Shown here: positions 15,952-25,735 of the stretch, piece after piece
Position numbering within the stretch: position 1 is the stretch's first letter
How the letters are laid out: the number at the start of each line of letters is the position of its first letter
Assembly (NCBI GenBank): GCA_038236705.1
Contig: JBBRZN010000015.1
Span: 1 to 51,049 of the forward strand
DNA length: 51,049 bases
Reading direction: 5' to 3'
Source: AC-32 sp038236705
GTDB taxonomy: Bacteria > Actinomycetota > Thermoleophilia > Gaiellales > Gaiellaceae
Program-made: the position numbers and the translations under genes
Notes under the pieces: model-generated
What the model was told of the DNA's origin: nothing
Seen by the model: only the letters and a program-made list of their open reading frames with translations
The model's database searches: none

Positions 15952-16904
15952 TCGTCACAGTCACCATGAACGCGGCGATCGACCGCACCCTGACCGTGCC
16001 GAATTTCCAGCGCGGCCAGCGCCACCGCGCGAGCCAGGGGCTCACGCTCGCGGGCGGCAAGGGGATCAACATCGCACGGGCCCTGAAGAGCCTCGGCGTG
16101 CCCGTCGTCGCCACCGGCTTGGCCGGCGGGCGCACCGGCACCCGCGTCGTCGAGGAGCTGACGAGCGAGGCGATCCTGAACGACTTCGTCCGGATCGACG
16201 ACGAGTCGCGCACCTCGACGGCGATCGTCGACCCGACCGGCGCGAGCTACACCGAGGTGAACGAGTGGGGGCCGCAGGTGCAGCCGGAGGAGCTCGAGAT
16301 CCTGCTCGAGAAGCTCGCCTACCTCTCCCGCGGAGCCAGCTACGTCGTTTTCGCCGGCTCTCTGCCGCGCGGGATCGACAACGACTTCTACGCCGAGGCC
16401 GTGCGCGAGCTCAACCGGCGCGGTGCGCAGACGGTGCTCGACTGCGAGGGGGAGCCGCTGCGCCTCGCCGTCCAGGCCGAGCCCTTCCTGGTCTCTCCGA
16501 ACGAGCGCGAGGCCGAGCTCCTCGCCGGCCAGGAGTTCCACGACGACGACGACTTCCTGGCCGGCCTCGAGACGATCGCGGAGCTGGGCGCGCGCAACGT
16601 GCTGATCACGCGCGAGTCGGGCTGCTGGGCGCAGTTGCGCTCCGACCGGCAGACGATCCGCTTCCGCGCGCTCGCGCCGCGGATCGATGCCGTCTCGGCG
16701 GTCGGCTCGGGCGACGTGCTGCTCGCCGGCTTCATCGCGGCACGGCTCGACGGCCGCACCGACGAGGAGGCGCTCCGCAGCGCGGTCGCGGCAGGCGCCG
16801 CTTCCACGCTGGAGCTCGGCGCCGGCCGCTTCGAGCCCCGCGAGGCCGGGCGGCTCGTCGCAGGAGTCGAAGTGGCTCAGCTGGAGCCCGTCGCGGGCGA
16901 CTAG
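15948..16904 (+). CDS. PfkB family carbohydrate kinase (1-phosphofructokinase type)
   Basis: A 318-residue cytoplasmic ribokinase-fold kinase. TMNAAIDRTLTVPNFQRGQ and the GGKGINIARAL motif (PfkB signature 1) place it with hexose-phosphate kinases of the FruK/LacC group. VFAGSLPRGI and the active site AVGSGDVLLAGF, with the catalytic Asp and anion hole, form signature 2. The substrate could be fructose 1-phosphate, fructose 6-phosphate or tagatose 6-phosphate; no PTS genes are near to decide. GTG 15948 overlaps the TGA of the preceding gene, giving the standard VIVTVTMN start. Confidence 0.9.
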   Translation: MIVTVTMNAAIDRTLTVPNFQRGQRHRASQGLTLAGGKGINIARALKSLGVPVVATGLAGGRTGTRVVEELTSEAILNDFVRIDDESRTSTAIVDPTGASYTEVNEWGPQVQPEELEILLEKLAYLSRGASYVVFAGSLPRGIDNDFYAEAVRELNRRGAQTVLDCEGEPLRLAVQAEPFLVSPNEREAELLAGQEFHDDDDFLAGLETIAELGARNVLITRESGCWAQLRSDRQTIRFRALAPRIDAVSAVGSGDVLLAGFIAARLDGRTDEEALRSAVAAGAASTLELGAGRFEPREAGRLVAGVEVAQLEPVAGD

Positions 16905-16933
16905 CAGAGCGCTTGGCCGTCCAGGGGCGGTGC

Positions 16934-17011
16934 TACCATCGCCCTCCACTTGAGAGACGGCGGCGAGAACAGTTTTTCGGCCCAGGCGATCGCGATCGCG
17001 CCTGGGCTTTT
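16934..17011 (+). promoter_or_regulatory. guaB3 promoter and leader hairpin
   Basis: TACCAT (16934-16939) is a likely -10 box. In the leader GCCCAGGCG (16980-16988) pairs with CGCCTGGGC (16999-17007) and TTTT follows, an intrinsic-terminator shape 24 nt before GTG 17035. AAAGGGG after it serves as ribosome binding site. It may be an attenuator, or the terminator of the preceding kinase gene. Confidence 0.6.
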
Positions 17012-17034
17012 CGCTTTGAAAGGGGCTGCGTAGC

Positions 17035-18192
17035 GTGGAAATCGAGATCGGCCGCGGGAAGAAGGCGCGGCAGGCGTACGGGTTCGACGACATCGCGATC
17101 GTGCCGTCGCGGCGCACGCGCGACCCGCAGGACGTGGACATCGGCTGGAAGCTCGGCCCGCACCTGCTCGAGCTGCCGCTGATCGGCTCGGCGATGGACG
17201 GCGTCGTCTCTCCGAAGACCGCGATCGAGCTCGGCAAGCTCGGCGGCCTCGGCGTTCTCAACCTCGAGGGCATCTTCACGCGCTACGCCAACGCCGAGCC
17301 CGAGCTGGCGAAGATCGCGAAGCTGACGAAGGAACGGGCAACGGGCGGGATGCAGAAGATCTACGAGAAGCCGGTCAAGCCCGAGCTGATCGCCAAGCGG
17401 ATCGCCGAGATCAAGCAATCCGGCGTGCTCGTCGCGGGCTCGCTGACTCCCCAGAAGGTGCGCGACCACTACGAGGCCGCGCTCGAGGCCGGGCTCGACA
17501 TCCTGGTCATCCAGGGCACGGTCGTCTCCGCCGAGCACGTCTCCTCGAACGGGCACGCGCTCAACCTGAAGGAGTTCATCGCGAGCCTGCCCATCCCGGT
17601 CATCGTCGGCGGTTGCGCGTCGTACCAGACGGCGCTGCATCTGATGCGAACCGGGGCGGAGGGCGTCCTCGTCGGCGTCGGGCCCGGACAGGCCTGCACC
17701 ACCCGGGGAGTCCTGGGGGTGGGTGTGCCGCAGGCCACGGCGATCGCCGACGCCACGGCTGCGCGGATCCAATACCTGCTCGAGACCGGCAAGTACGTCA
17801 ACGTGATCGCGGACGGCGGCATGCGCACCGGCGGCGACATCGCCAAGGCGGTCGCTTGCGGGGCGGACGCGGTGATGGTCGGCTCGCCGCTCGCGCGGGC
17901 CAAGGAGGCGCCGGGCCGCGGCTTCCACTGGGGCATGGCGACCTTCCACCCGACGCTGCCGCGCGGCGCGCGGGTCGCGGTCGACCAGAACGCGACGCTC
18001 GAGGAGATCGTGATCGGCCCAGCACGCGAGAACGACGACACGCTCAACCTGATGGGCGCGCTGCGCACCTCGATGGCAACCTGCGGCTACGAGTCGATCC
18101 ACGATTTCCAGAAGGCCGAGGTGATGCTCGCGCCGTCGATCAAGACCGAGGGCAAGTCGCTCCAGCGGGCGCAGCACATCGGAATGGGCTAG
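17035..18192 (+). CDS. guaB3: GuaB3 family IMP dehydrogenase-like protein
   Basis: A 385-residue cytoplasmic TIM-barrel protein without the CBS pair of classical IMP dehydrogenase, which defines the actinobacterial GuaB3 group. FDDIAIVPSRRTRDPQDVD begins the barrel, and PLIGSAMDGV and GGLGVLNLEG follow. The Cys loop is GPGQACTTRGVLGVGVPQ with Cys221. IADGGMRTGGDIAKA and ALACGADAVM-like VACGADAVMVGSPLA bind phosphate. The role of GuaB3 was long uncertain; guanine-nucleotide interconversion is indicated. It stands just before guaA, which supports a purine role. The stop TAG lies inside the first terminal repeat of a MITE-like element. Confidence 0.93.
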   Translation: MEIEIGRGKKARQAYGFDDIAIVPSRRTRDPQDVDIGWKLGPHLLELPLIGSAMDGVVSPKTAIELGKLGGLGVLNLEGIFTRYANAEPELAKIAKLTKERATGGMQKIYEKPVKPELIAKRIAEIKQSGVLVAGSLTPQKVRDHYEAALEAGLDILVIQGTVVSAEHVSSNGHALNLKEFIASLPIPVIVGGCASYQTALHLMRTGAEGVLVGVGPGQACTTRGVLGVGVPQATAIADATAARIQYLLETGKYVNVIADGGMRTGGDIAKAVACGADAVMVGSPLARAKEAPGRGFHWGMATFHPTLPRGARVAVDQNATLEEIVIGPARENDDTLNLMGALRTSMATCGYESIHDFQKAEVMLAPSIKTEGKSLQRAQHIGMG

Positions 18193-18356
18193 TGCCCCAT
18201 CCAGCAATACATGCCGGCCTCTGGCCCGCGATCACGCGGCGCCAGAACCCACCCTCCCTCTTGCCAAGGCTGCCAGCCTTGGCGGCGAGTGAGTGCCGCC
18301 CCTGGCTTGGTGCTCGCGACCCAGAGACTCGGCAGCATCACTGGACGGGGCACTAG
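18189..18356. mobile_element. MITE-like element with 16-bp terminal inverted repeats
   Basis: CTAGTGCCCCATCCAG (18189-18204) and CTGGACGGGGCACTAG (18341-18356) are inverted copies with one mismatch. TGGG flanks both ends (18185-18188 and 18357-18360), a possible 4-bp target duplication. Inside, GCCAAGGCTG and CAGCCTTGGC form a perfect 10-bp hairpin. It is 168 bp long with no gene, suiting a non-autonomous insertion. The guaB3 stop codon lies in it, and it ends 59 bp before the preferred guaA start. No second copy was seen in this window. Confidence 0.6.
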
Positions 18357-18415
18357 TGGGCCAGGTCGTCCCGCTTCCCGTCGCGGAAGACAGGGCGGAG
18401 CCAGAGGAGCGGCCG

Positions 18416-19945
18416 GTGCTCGTGCTCGACTGCGGCGGTCAGTACGCGCAGCTGATCGCCAGGCGGGTGCGAGAGTGCCGCGTCTACTCGGAGCTCGTCT
18501 CGCATTCGATCACGGCGGCGCAGGCGCGGGCGCGCAACCCGCGGGCGCTCGTGCTCTCCGGCGGGCCGGCGTCGGTCTACGCGGAAGGGGCGCCCCAGGT
18601 CGATCCGGCGCTCTTCGAGCTCGGCGTTCCGACGCTCGGCATCTGCTACGGGATGCAGCTGATGGCGCAGGACCTCGGCGGGCGGGTCGAGCGGACCGGC
18701 GTCTCGCAGTTCGGCAAGACGGAGATCAGGGCGGATGCCAATGCGGAGAGCGAGCTCTTCAAGGGCCTGCCGCCGGAGCAGACAGGCTGGATGAGCCACC
18801 GAGACTCGGTGGCGGCCGCGCCAACCGGCGCACGCGTCACAGCCGAATCGCCCGCGGCGCCGATCGCCGCCTTCGAGGATCCCGAGCGGCTGCTCTACGG
18901 CGTGCAGTTCCACCCCGAGGTCGTCCACACGCCCCACGGAACCGAGGTGCTGAAGAACTTCCTCTACTCCGTCGCGGACGCGCCGCCCACGTGGACCGCG
19001 GCGGCGGTGATCGAGGAGCAGGTCGAGCGGATCCGAGCACAGGTCGGGAACGAGCGCGTGCTCTGCGCGCTCTCAGGCGGTGTGGACTCCGCGGTCGCGG
19101 CGCTGCTCGTGCACAAGGCCGTAGGCGACCAGCTCGTCTGCGTCTTCGTCGACCACGGGCTCCTGCGCAAGGACGAGGCCGCGCAGGTCGTCGAGACCTT
19201 CGAGGGCCACTTCCACGTGCCGCTCATCCACGTCGAGGCGCAGGACCGGTTCCTTGCGCGGCTGGACGGCGTCGACGATCCGGAGGACAAGCGCAAGGCG
19301 ATCGGTAAAGAGTTCATCCGCGTCTTCGAGGAAGAGTCGAACCGGCTCGGGAAGATCCGCCACCTCGTCCAGGGCACGCTCTATTCGGATGTGATCGAGT
19401 CGGGCGGCGACGACTCGGTCGCGGCGACCATCAAGTCCCACCACAACGTCGGCGGGCTGCCCGAGGACATGGAGATGGAGCTCGTCGAGCCGCTGCGCAT
19501 GCTCTTCAAGGACGAGGTGCGGCGCGTGGGCGAGGAGCTCGGCCTGCCGGAGCAAATGGTCTGGCGCCAGCCGTTCCCGGGCCCCGGCCTGGCGATCCGG
19601 ATCATCGGCGAGGTCACGCGCGAGCGGCTGGAGATCCTGCGGGAGGCCGACTCGATCCTGCAAGAGGAGATTCGCCGCGCGGGCCTCTACCGCGAGCTGT
19701 GGCAGTCGTTCGCGGTTCTGCCGGCGATCCGCTCGGTCGGCGTCCAGGGCGACGAGCGCACGTACGGCTACCCGGTGGTGATCCGCGCCGTGACGAGCGA
19801 CGACGCGATGACCGCGGACTGGGCGCGGCTGCCCTACGACCTGCTGGAGACGATCTCGAGCCGCATCGTGAACGAGGTGCCCGCGGTGAACCGGGTGGTG
19901 CTCGACATCACCTCGAAGCCGCCGTCGACGATCGAGTGGGAGTGA
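18416..19945 (+). CDS. guaA: GMP synthase (glutamine-hydrolysing)
   Basis: A 509-residue cytoplasmic enzyme turning XMP, ATP and glutamine into GMP. The N-terminal class I amidotransferase has the nucleophile Cys77 in GICYGMQLMA, with the His and Glu in VQFHPEV. The ATP pyrophosphatase domain has the loop CALSGGVDSAVAALL. The C-terminal dimerisation domain has HHNVGGLPEDM, RQPFPGPGLAIRI and the end KPPSTIEWE. GTG 18416 was preferred because AGAGGAG lies 5-8 nt before it and it begins directly at the first strand. GTG 18356, at the edge of the inserted element, would add 20 unconserved residues. Confidence 0.96.
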   Translation: MLVLDCGGQYAQLIARRVRECRVYSELVSHSITAAQARARNPRALVLSGGPASVYAEGAPQVDPALFELGVPTLGICYGMQLMAQDLGGRVERTGVSQFGKTEIRADANAESELFKGLPPEQTGWMSHRDSVAAAPTGARVTAESPAAPIAAFEDPERLLYGVQFHPEVVHTPHGTEVLKNFLYSVADAPPTWTAAAVIEEQVERIRAQVGNERVLCALSGGVDSAVAALLVHKAVGDQLVCVFVDHGLLRKDEAAQVVETFEGHFHVPLIHVEAQDRFLARLDGVDDPEDKRKAIGKEFIRVFEEESNRLGKIRHLVQGTLYSDVIESGGDDSVAATIKSHHNVGGLPEDMEMELVEPLRMLFKDEVRRVGEELGLPEQMVWRQPFPGPGLAIRIIGEVTRERLEILREADSILQEEIRRAGLYRELWQSFAVLPAIRSVGVQGDERTYGYPVVIRAVTSDDAMTADWARLPYDLLETISSRIVNEVPAVNRVVLDITSKPPSTIEWE

Positions 19946-19949
19946 CGCC

Positions 19950-20999
19950 TCACTCGACCGACTCGGCGAGCGCGGGGTACAGGTGACGCACCTCGTCCAC
20001 GTAGGCGCTCAGGCGCTCCGCTAGCTCGGCGTCCTGGATCTCGAGCACGTTCTCGGCGTTCTGCTCGCCCGAGTGCGAGAGGTTGAACGAGCCCGTGAAC
20101 ACGATGTCGTCCGCGACCACGACCTTCGCGTGCATGAAGTTGTGCAGGCTTCCGAGCTCCCAGGGCTCCGAGAGCTTCCCCGAGAACGGGCCCTTGATGA
20201 TCCGCTGGAGCAACGGCAGCTTCCAGGCCACATTGCCGTTCGCGTGCCACTGGCGGATCACATCGCCGACCTGGGTCGCATCCACGCAGCCGGCGACGTC
20301 GGCGCTGCCGTCGGCGAGCACCTGTGCGAGCGTCGCCAGCACCGGCGCGGCCGTGATCACCGGCGAGCAGATCCTCACCCGCTTCGACTGGCCGATCTTC
20401 TTCGCGATCCGGTGCGAGAGCGCCTCGCCGTGGCCCGGCGTGAACCACGGCTTGACCCGCGTGCCGTCCACCTCCACCGGCCTCGGCTCGACGAAGCCGC
20501 TCTGCTCGACCACACCCGTCTTCCAGAGCTCCTCGAAGTCGAGCGTGAACGCGTGTGCAAGCGTCGGCGAGTCGACTGTGACGATCAGGTTCTCCTGGTG
20601 CGCCCACGAGTCGTCGGTCCAGTTGGTGGAGCCGGTCCAGAGGGACTCGCCGTCCCGGATCACGTACTTGTGATGCATCAGGTCGGGCACGCCCGCGATC
20701 GGCCGTGAGGGCAGCCCGAGCGAGGCGATCAGCTCGACGTCGGGCTCCGGCGGAGGCGGCACCGGGATCGGGTTGGCGCTGTCGACGTCGTAGATGATCC
20801 GCACAGCTACCCCGCGCCCGGCGGCCTCCTTGAGCGCCCCACCGACGATGCCTGCGGTCTCGGGCCCCAAGTGGAAGTCGTACTGCGCCAGGTCGAGCGA
20901 GCGCTGCGCCGGCGCGATGTACTCCGCGAGCTCGCGCGCAATGTCGAGCGGCTGCTGGCCTCCGTCGGTCAGAGTTCGGATTCGGATGGATGAGTTCAT
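19950..20999 (-). CDS. Phospholipase D-like domain protein
   Basis: A 349-residue protein of the PLD superfamily with two HKD motifs: HHKYVIRDGESLWTGSTN in the first half and HAKVVVADDIVFTGSFN in the second. The two form one active site in this fold. Members include phospholipases, cardiolipin synthases and nucleases such as Nuc. There is no signal peptide or membrane helix, so it is probably cytoplasmic and possibly acts on nucleic acid; the substrate is unknown. ATG 20999 (MNSSIRIRTL) is preferred as it precedes the first conserved strand. TTG 21038 would add 13 residues. An HTH regulator gene lies upstream on the same strand. Confidence 0.85.
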   Translation of the reverse strand: MNSSIRIRTLTDGGQQPLDIARELAEYIAPAQRSLDLAQYDFHLGPETAGIVGGALKEAAGRGVAVRIIYDVDSANPIPVPPPPEPDVELIASLGLPSRPIAGVPDLMHHKYVIRDGESLWTGSTNWTDDSWAHQENLIVTVDSPTLAHAFTLDFEELWKTGVVEQSGFVEPRPVEVDGTRVKPWFTPGHGEALSHRIAKKIGQSKRVRICSPVITAAPVLATLAQVLADGSADVAGCVDATQVGDVIRQWHANGNVAWKLPLLQRIIKGPFSGKLSEPWELGSLHNFMHAKVVVADDIVFTGSFNLSHSGEQNAENVLEIQDAELAERLSAYVDEVRHLYPALAESVE

Positions 21000-21108
21000 C
21001 GAGCAGCTAAGGCGTGCCCGCATAGGCGCGACCTTCAACTTCTATTGTGACGGCGCCGCCGCGGATTTGCGGCGCGAGCGCCTGCTCGCGTATCTCCGCC
21101 GCGCACGA

Positions 21109-21534
21109 TCAGGCAGGGCGGGGGCGGAGCAGGAGGTGCCCCTCGACATCTTCCTCGACGGCGAGCTTCAGGAGGTCCCGCACGAGCCCCTGCCCGACGG
21201 TCGGGTCACGGAGCTCGAGTTCGCGGTTGATCCCGTATCGGTTCTGTCGGCCCTTCCTGGTCCGGCGCACGTAACCCGCCTGCTGGAGATCGGCGAGTAT
21301 GCGGTACGTCGACCGCTCGGTAATCTCAGCCGCCTCGGCAATTTCCGTGACACTGGCGTCTGGGTTATGGGCAACCGCCAGCAGCACTTGTGCATGGCTG
21401 GTGATGAACGTCCACGACCGCAGCGTGGACAGGTCGGTTGGAACACCTCGGGCTTCCGCTTGCCGCAGACCTCTGAATCCGTTTGATGCCGTCTCCATGC
21501 CAAGGTGCCGCGTTAGAGCGCTGTTGTCAAGCAT
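21109..21534 (-). CDS. Winged-helix transcriptional regulator
   Basis: A 141-residue protein. The central part (about 42-105) is a winged helix: WTFITSHAQVLLAVAHNPDA, then TEIAEAAEITERSTYRILADLQQAGYV with the recognition helix, and the wing RKGRQNRYGINREL. This belongs to an actinobacterial family of MarR/ArsR-like single-domain regulators. The effector is unknown. ATG 21534 has a good ribosome binding site (GGGAGGTG). It precedes the PLD gene by about 110 bp on the same strand and is divergent from rplM, so it could control either; that is inference. Confidence 0.82.
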   Translation of the reverse strand: MLDNSALTRHLGMETASNGFRGLRQAEARGVPTDLSTLRSWTFITSHAQVLLAVAHNPDASVTEIAEAAEITERSTYRILADLQQAGYVRRTRKGRQNRYGINRELELRDPTVGQGLVRDLLKLAVEEDVEGHLLLRPRPA

Positions 21535-21596
21535 GGGGACACCTCCCTCGGCACCGGTGGCCTGGTCTAACCCTCGGGGTGGGACCCGGGACCCGC

Positions 21597-21634
21597 TACA
21601 ATCCCGCGGCGGCGGACGCGTATCCGCCGCTTTT
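21597..21634 (+). promoter_or_regulatory. rplM promoter and terminator-like leader hairpin
   Basis: TACAAT (21597-21602) is a strong -10 box. Seven nt later GCGGCGGA (21609-21616) pairs with TCCGCCGC (21623-21630), followed by TTTT and, 4 nt on, the rplM start. The hairpin would occupy the very 5' end of the mRNA and could be an L13 autoregulatory site or an attenuator. Confidence 0.6.
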
Positions 21635-21638
21635 CACG

Positions 21639-22079
21639 ATGATGCAGAAGACCTGGAACGCAAAGCCGGGCGAGGTCGAGCGCCGCTGGTACCTCGTCGA
21701 CGCGGAAGGCAAGACGCTGGGGCGTTTGGCTACGCAGATCGCGGACACGCTCCGTGGCAAGGGCAAGCCCGAGTACACGCCGCACGTGGACACGGGCGAC
21801 TTCGTCGTCGTCGTGAACGCGGAGAAGATCGCGGTCACCGGCAAGAAGCTCGACGACAAGATCTACTACCGCCACTCTGGCTACCCGGGCGGGCTCAAGG
21901 AGCGGCCGCTGCGCGATGAGCTCGCGCGTCGGCCCACCGAAGTGCTGCGCAAGGCGGTCAAGGGAATGCTCCCGCGCAATCGCCTCGCGCGCGCCCAGAT
22001 CACGAAGCTGAAGATCTACGCCGGCCCCGAGCACCCGCACGAGGCCCAGGCTCCCAGGCAGCTCGAGGTGAAGAGCTGA
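21639..22079 (+). CDS. rplM: 50S ribosomal protein L13
   Basis: A 146-residue ribosomal protein binding 23S rRNA early in large-subunit assembly. KTWNAKPGEVERRWYLVDAEGK, LGRLATQIADTLRGK, the signature VVVVNAEKIAVTGKKLDDKIYYRHSGYPGG and GMLPRNRLARAQITKLKIYAGPEHPH are all diagnostic. Two adjacent ATG codons (21639 and 21642) can start it. The leader has no Shine-Dalgarno sequence, only a hairpin with a T run. It is followed by rpsI with a one-base overlap, the universal L13-S9 pair. Confidence 0.97.
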   Translation: MMQKTWNAKPGEVERRWYLVDAEGKTLGRLATQIADTLRGKGKPEYTPHVDTGDFVVVVNAEKIAVTGKKLDDKIYYRHSGYPGGLKERPLRDELARRPTEVLRKAVKGMLPRNRLARAQITKLKIYAGPEHPHEAQAPRQLEVKS

Positions 22080-22474
22080 TGGCCGAGCGCGCGCAGTACC
22101 AGGGCACCGGCAAGCGCAAGACCTCCGTCGCGCGGGTGATCCTGCGTCCCGGCGACGGGACGACCTGGTTCAACGGCCGGACGATCGAGGCGTACTTCCC
22201 GCGGGCCACGCACCGCGAGCTCGCGCTCGCGCCGCTGAAGGTCGCGGGTGTCGAGGGGACCTTCGACGTCCGGGTCCGGGTACACGGCGGGGGGCCGAGC
22301 GGCCAGGCGGGCGCCGTCCGCCACGGCGTCGCCCGGGCGCTCGTCGAGGCCGATCCGGAGCTGCGCTTGCCGCTCAAGCGCGCCGGTTTTCTCACGCGCG
22401 ACGCGCGCATCGTCGAGCGCAAGAAGGCCGGCCTGCACAAGGCGCGCAAGGCGCCGCAGTTCTCCAAGCGCTAG
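22079..22474 (+). CDS. rpsI: 30S ribosomal protein S9
   Basis: A 131-residue ribosomal protein of the small-subunit head. GTGKRKTSVARVILRPGDG starts the fold, VHGGGPSGQAGAVRHGVARAL is the RNA-binding loop and the tail ends RKAPQFSKR, whose final basic residues reach the P-site tRNA. ATG 22079 overlaps the rplM TGA. Length and sequence are normal. glmM follows without a gap. Confidence 0.97.
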   Translation: MAERAQYQGTGKRKTSVARVILRPGDGTTWFNGRTIEAYFPRATHRELALAPLKVAGVEGTFDVRVRVHGGGPSGQAGAVRHGVARALVEADPELRLPLKRAGFLTRDARIVERKKAGLHKARKAPQFSKR

Positions 22475-23737
22475 TTGCGCCGCTACTTCGGCACTGACGG
22501 CGTCCGTGGCGTCGTCGGGCAAGATCTGACGCCCGAGCTCGTCGAGCAGCTGGGCCACGCGGCGACGCTCTGGTCGCAGCGAGGACGCGTCTTCGTGGGC
22601 CGGGACACCCGCGCGTCGGGCGCGGAGCTGGAGGAAGCTTTCGCCCGCGGCGTCGTCTCCGCAGGCGGGAACGCCGTGCTCGCCGGGGTCCTGCCGACGC
22701 CGGCGGTTGCGCTGCTCGCGCTCGATCTCGGCGCCGTCATCTCGGCCTCGCACAATCCGCCCGAGTACAACGGCGTCAAGCTCTTCGACCGCGAGGGCCA
22801 GAAGCTGACGGATGCGGCCGAAGAGGAGATCGAGGCGCTCTTCGACACGTCGTTCGACGGCCCGCCCGGGGCGATCGACAACGTCGGCGTCGCGACCGAC
22901 AGCTACCTCGACCATATCGTCGAGCGCTTCGGCTCGGATCTCTCCGGCCTGCGCATCGTCGTGGACTGCGCCAACGGGGCGTACTCCGGGATCGCGCCGA
23001 CCGCCTTCGAGCGCCTCGGGGCTCAGGTGACGGCGATCGGCTCGGACCCGGACGGCACGAACATCAACGTCGGCTGCGGCGCCACCGACCTCAGGGCCCT
23101 GCAGCAGGCCGTCACCGGCTCGGGCGCGGACCTCGGTGTCGCCTTCGACGGCGACGGCGACCGCATGCTGGCCGTGGACGCGCGCGGCAACACCGTGGAT
23201 GGAGACCAGGTCCTGGCGATCCTCATGCTGGACCTGGAGGTCGAGCTGATCGCCGTCACGGTGATGGCGAACCTCGGGCTCCACCGGCTCGCCGAGGAGC
23301 ACGGGATCCGCGTGGTCACGACCGACGTCGGCGACCGCTACGTGCTCGAGGCGCTCCGCCGCGAGGGGGGTCTCCTGGGCGGTGAGCAGTCCGGACACAT
23401 CATCTACCTGCGCGATCACGTCACCGGCGACGGGCTGGCCGCGGCGCTGCTCCTCTGCAGCGCGCTCCGGGGGCGGACACTCGAGGAGGCCGCCGCGGTC
23501 ATGTCGCGCTACCCGCAGGCCAGAGCCAACATCCGCGTTTCGCGCCAGGAGGTTCCCCCGGCTATCGCTGCAGAGGTAGATCGACTGAATCAGTGGCTCG
23601 AGGGCCGCGGCCGTGTGCTGGTGCGGGCTTCCGGAACGGAGCCGGTGATCCGAGTGCTCGCGGAGGCGGAAACGGCTGCTCAGGCCGAAGAAACGTGTGG
23701 TACCATCAGCGCTCTCGTCACTCGAGAGCTCGGCTGA
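22475..23737 (+). CDS. glmM: Phosphoglucosamine mutase
   Basis: A 420-residue cytoplasmic enzyme interconverting glucosamine 6-phosphate and glucosamine 1-phosphate on the way to UDP-GlcNAc. The phosphoserine is Ser92 in ISASHNP. RYFGTDGVRG begins the protein, AFDGDGDR is the metal loop, GGEQSGHII is the sugar-binding loop and RASGTEPVIRV is the phosphate-binding loop. TTG 22475 directly follows the rpsI stop and is the only fitting start. It feeds glmS-derived glucosamine 6-phosphate into wall synthesis, and glmS is the next gene. Its last codons also hold the glmS promoter. Confidence 0.96.
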   Translation: MRRYFGTDGVRGVVGQDLTPELVEQLGHAATLWSQRGRVFVGRDTRASGAELEEAFARGVVSAGGNAVLAGVLPTPAVALLALDLGAVISASHNPPEYNGVKLFDREGQKLTDAAEEEIEALFDTSFDGPPGAIDNVGVATDSYLDHIVERFGSDLSGLRIVVDCANGAYSGIAPTAFERLGAQVTAIGSDPDGTNINVGCGATDLRALQQAVTGSGADLGVAFDGDGDRMLAVDARGNTVDGDQVLAILMLDLEVELIAVTVMANLGLHRLAEEHGIRVVTTDVGDRYVLEALRREGGLLGGEQSGHIIYLRDHVTGDGLAAALLLCSALRGRTLEEAAAVMSRYPQARANIRVSRQEVPPAIAAEVDRLNQWLEGRGRVLVRASGTEPVIRVLAEAETAAQAEETCGTISALVTRELG

Positions 23738-23775
23738 TCCGACCCGACGCAGGGCCGGGAGAGCGGCCGGGCCTT
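23701..23775 (+). promoter_or_regulatory. glmS promoter and leader with two hairpins
   Basis: TACCAT (23701-23706) is a likely -10 box within the end of glmM. GCTCTCG (23711-23717) pairs with CGAGAGC (23723-23729). GGCCG (23753-23757) pairs with CGGCC (23764-23768), and GGGCCTTTCGCG follows. GAGAGC in the second hairpin (23759-23764) could instead pair with GCTCTC of the first. AAGGGGG precedes GTG 23800. This is not the glmS ribozyme. Confidence 0.5.
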
Positions 23776-23799
23776 TCGCGTTCTTAAGGGGGTTTCGGC

Positions 23800-25629
<1,830 letters not shown>

Positions 25630-25638
25630 TGGGCGCGC

Positions 25639-25673
25639 CCAGGGAGCGGCGTTTCTCGCGTTTCGCTCCTGGT
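25639..25673 (+). terminator. Imperfect hairpin after glmS
   Basis: CCAGG-G-AGCG pairs with CGCTCCTGG apart from one bulged G, about 10 bp after the glmS stop. There is no T run, so it is a modest terminator candidate between convergent genes. Confidence 0.35.
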
Positions 25674-25735
25674 CATCGTCACTCCAGGTCAGGGCGGCGC
25701 TGGCGATTCGGAACATGGCGTCCGAGGCTACGCGG

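Noticed and set aside
21483..21638. Longer N-terminus for L13
   Set aside because: The open frame upstream includes the HTH regulator's start and the rplM promoter; ribosomal homology begins only at 21639.
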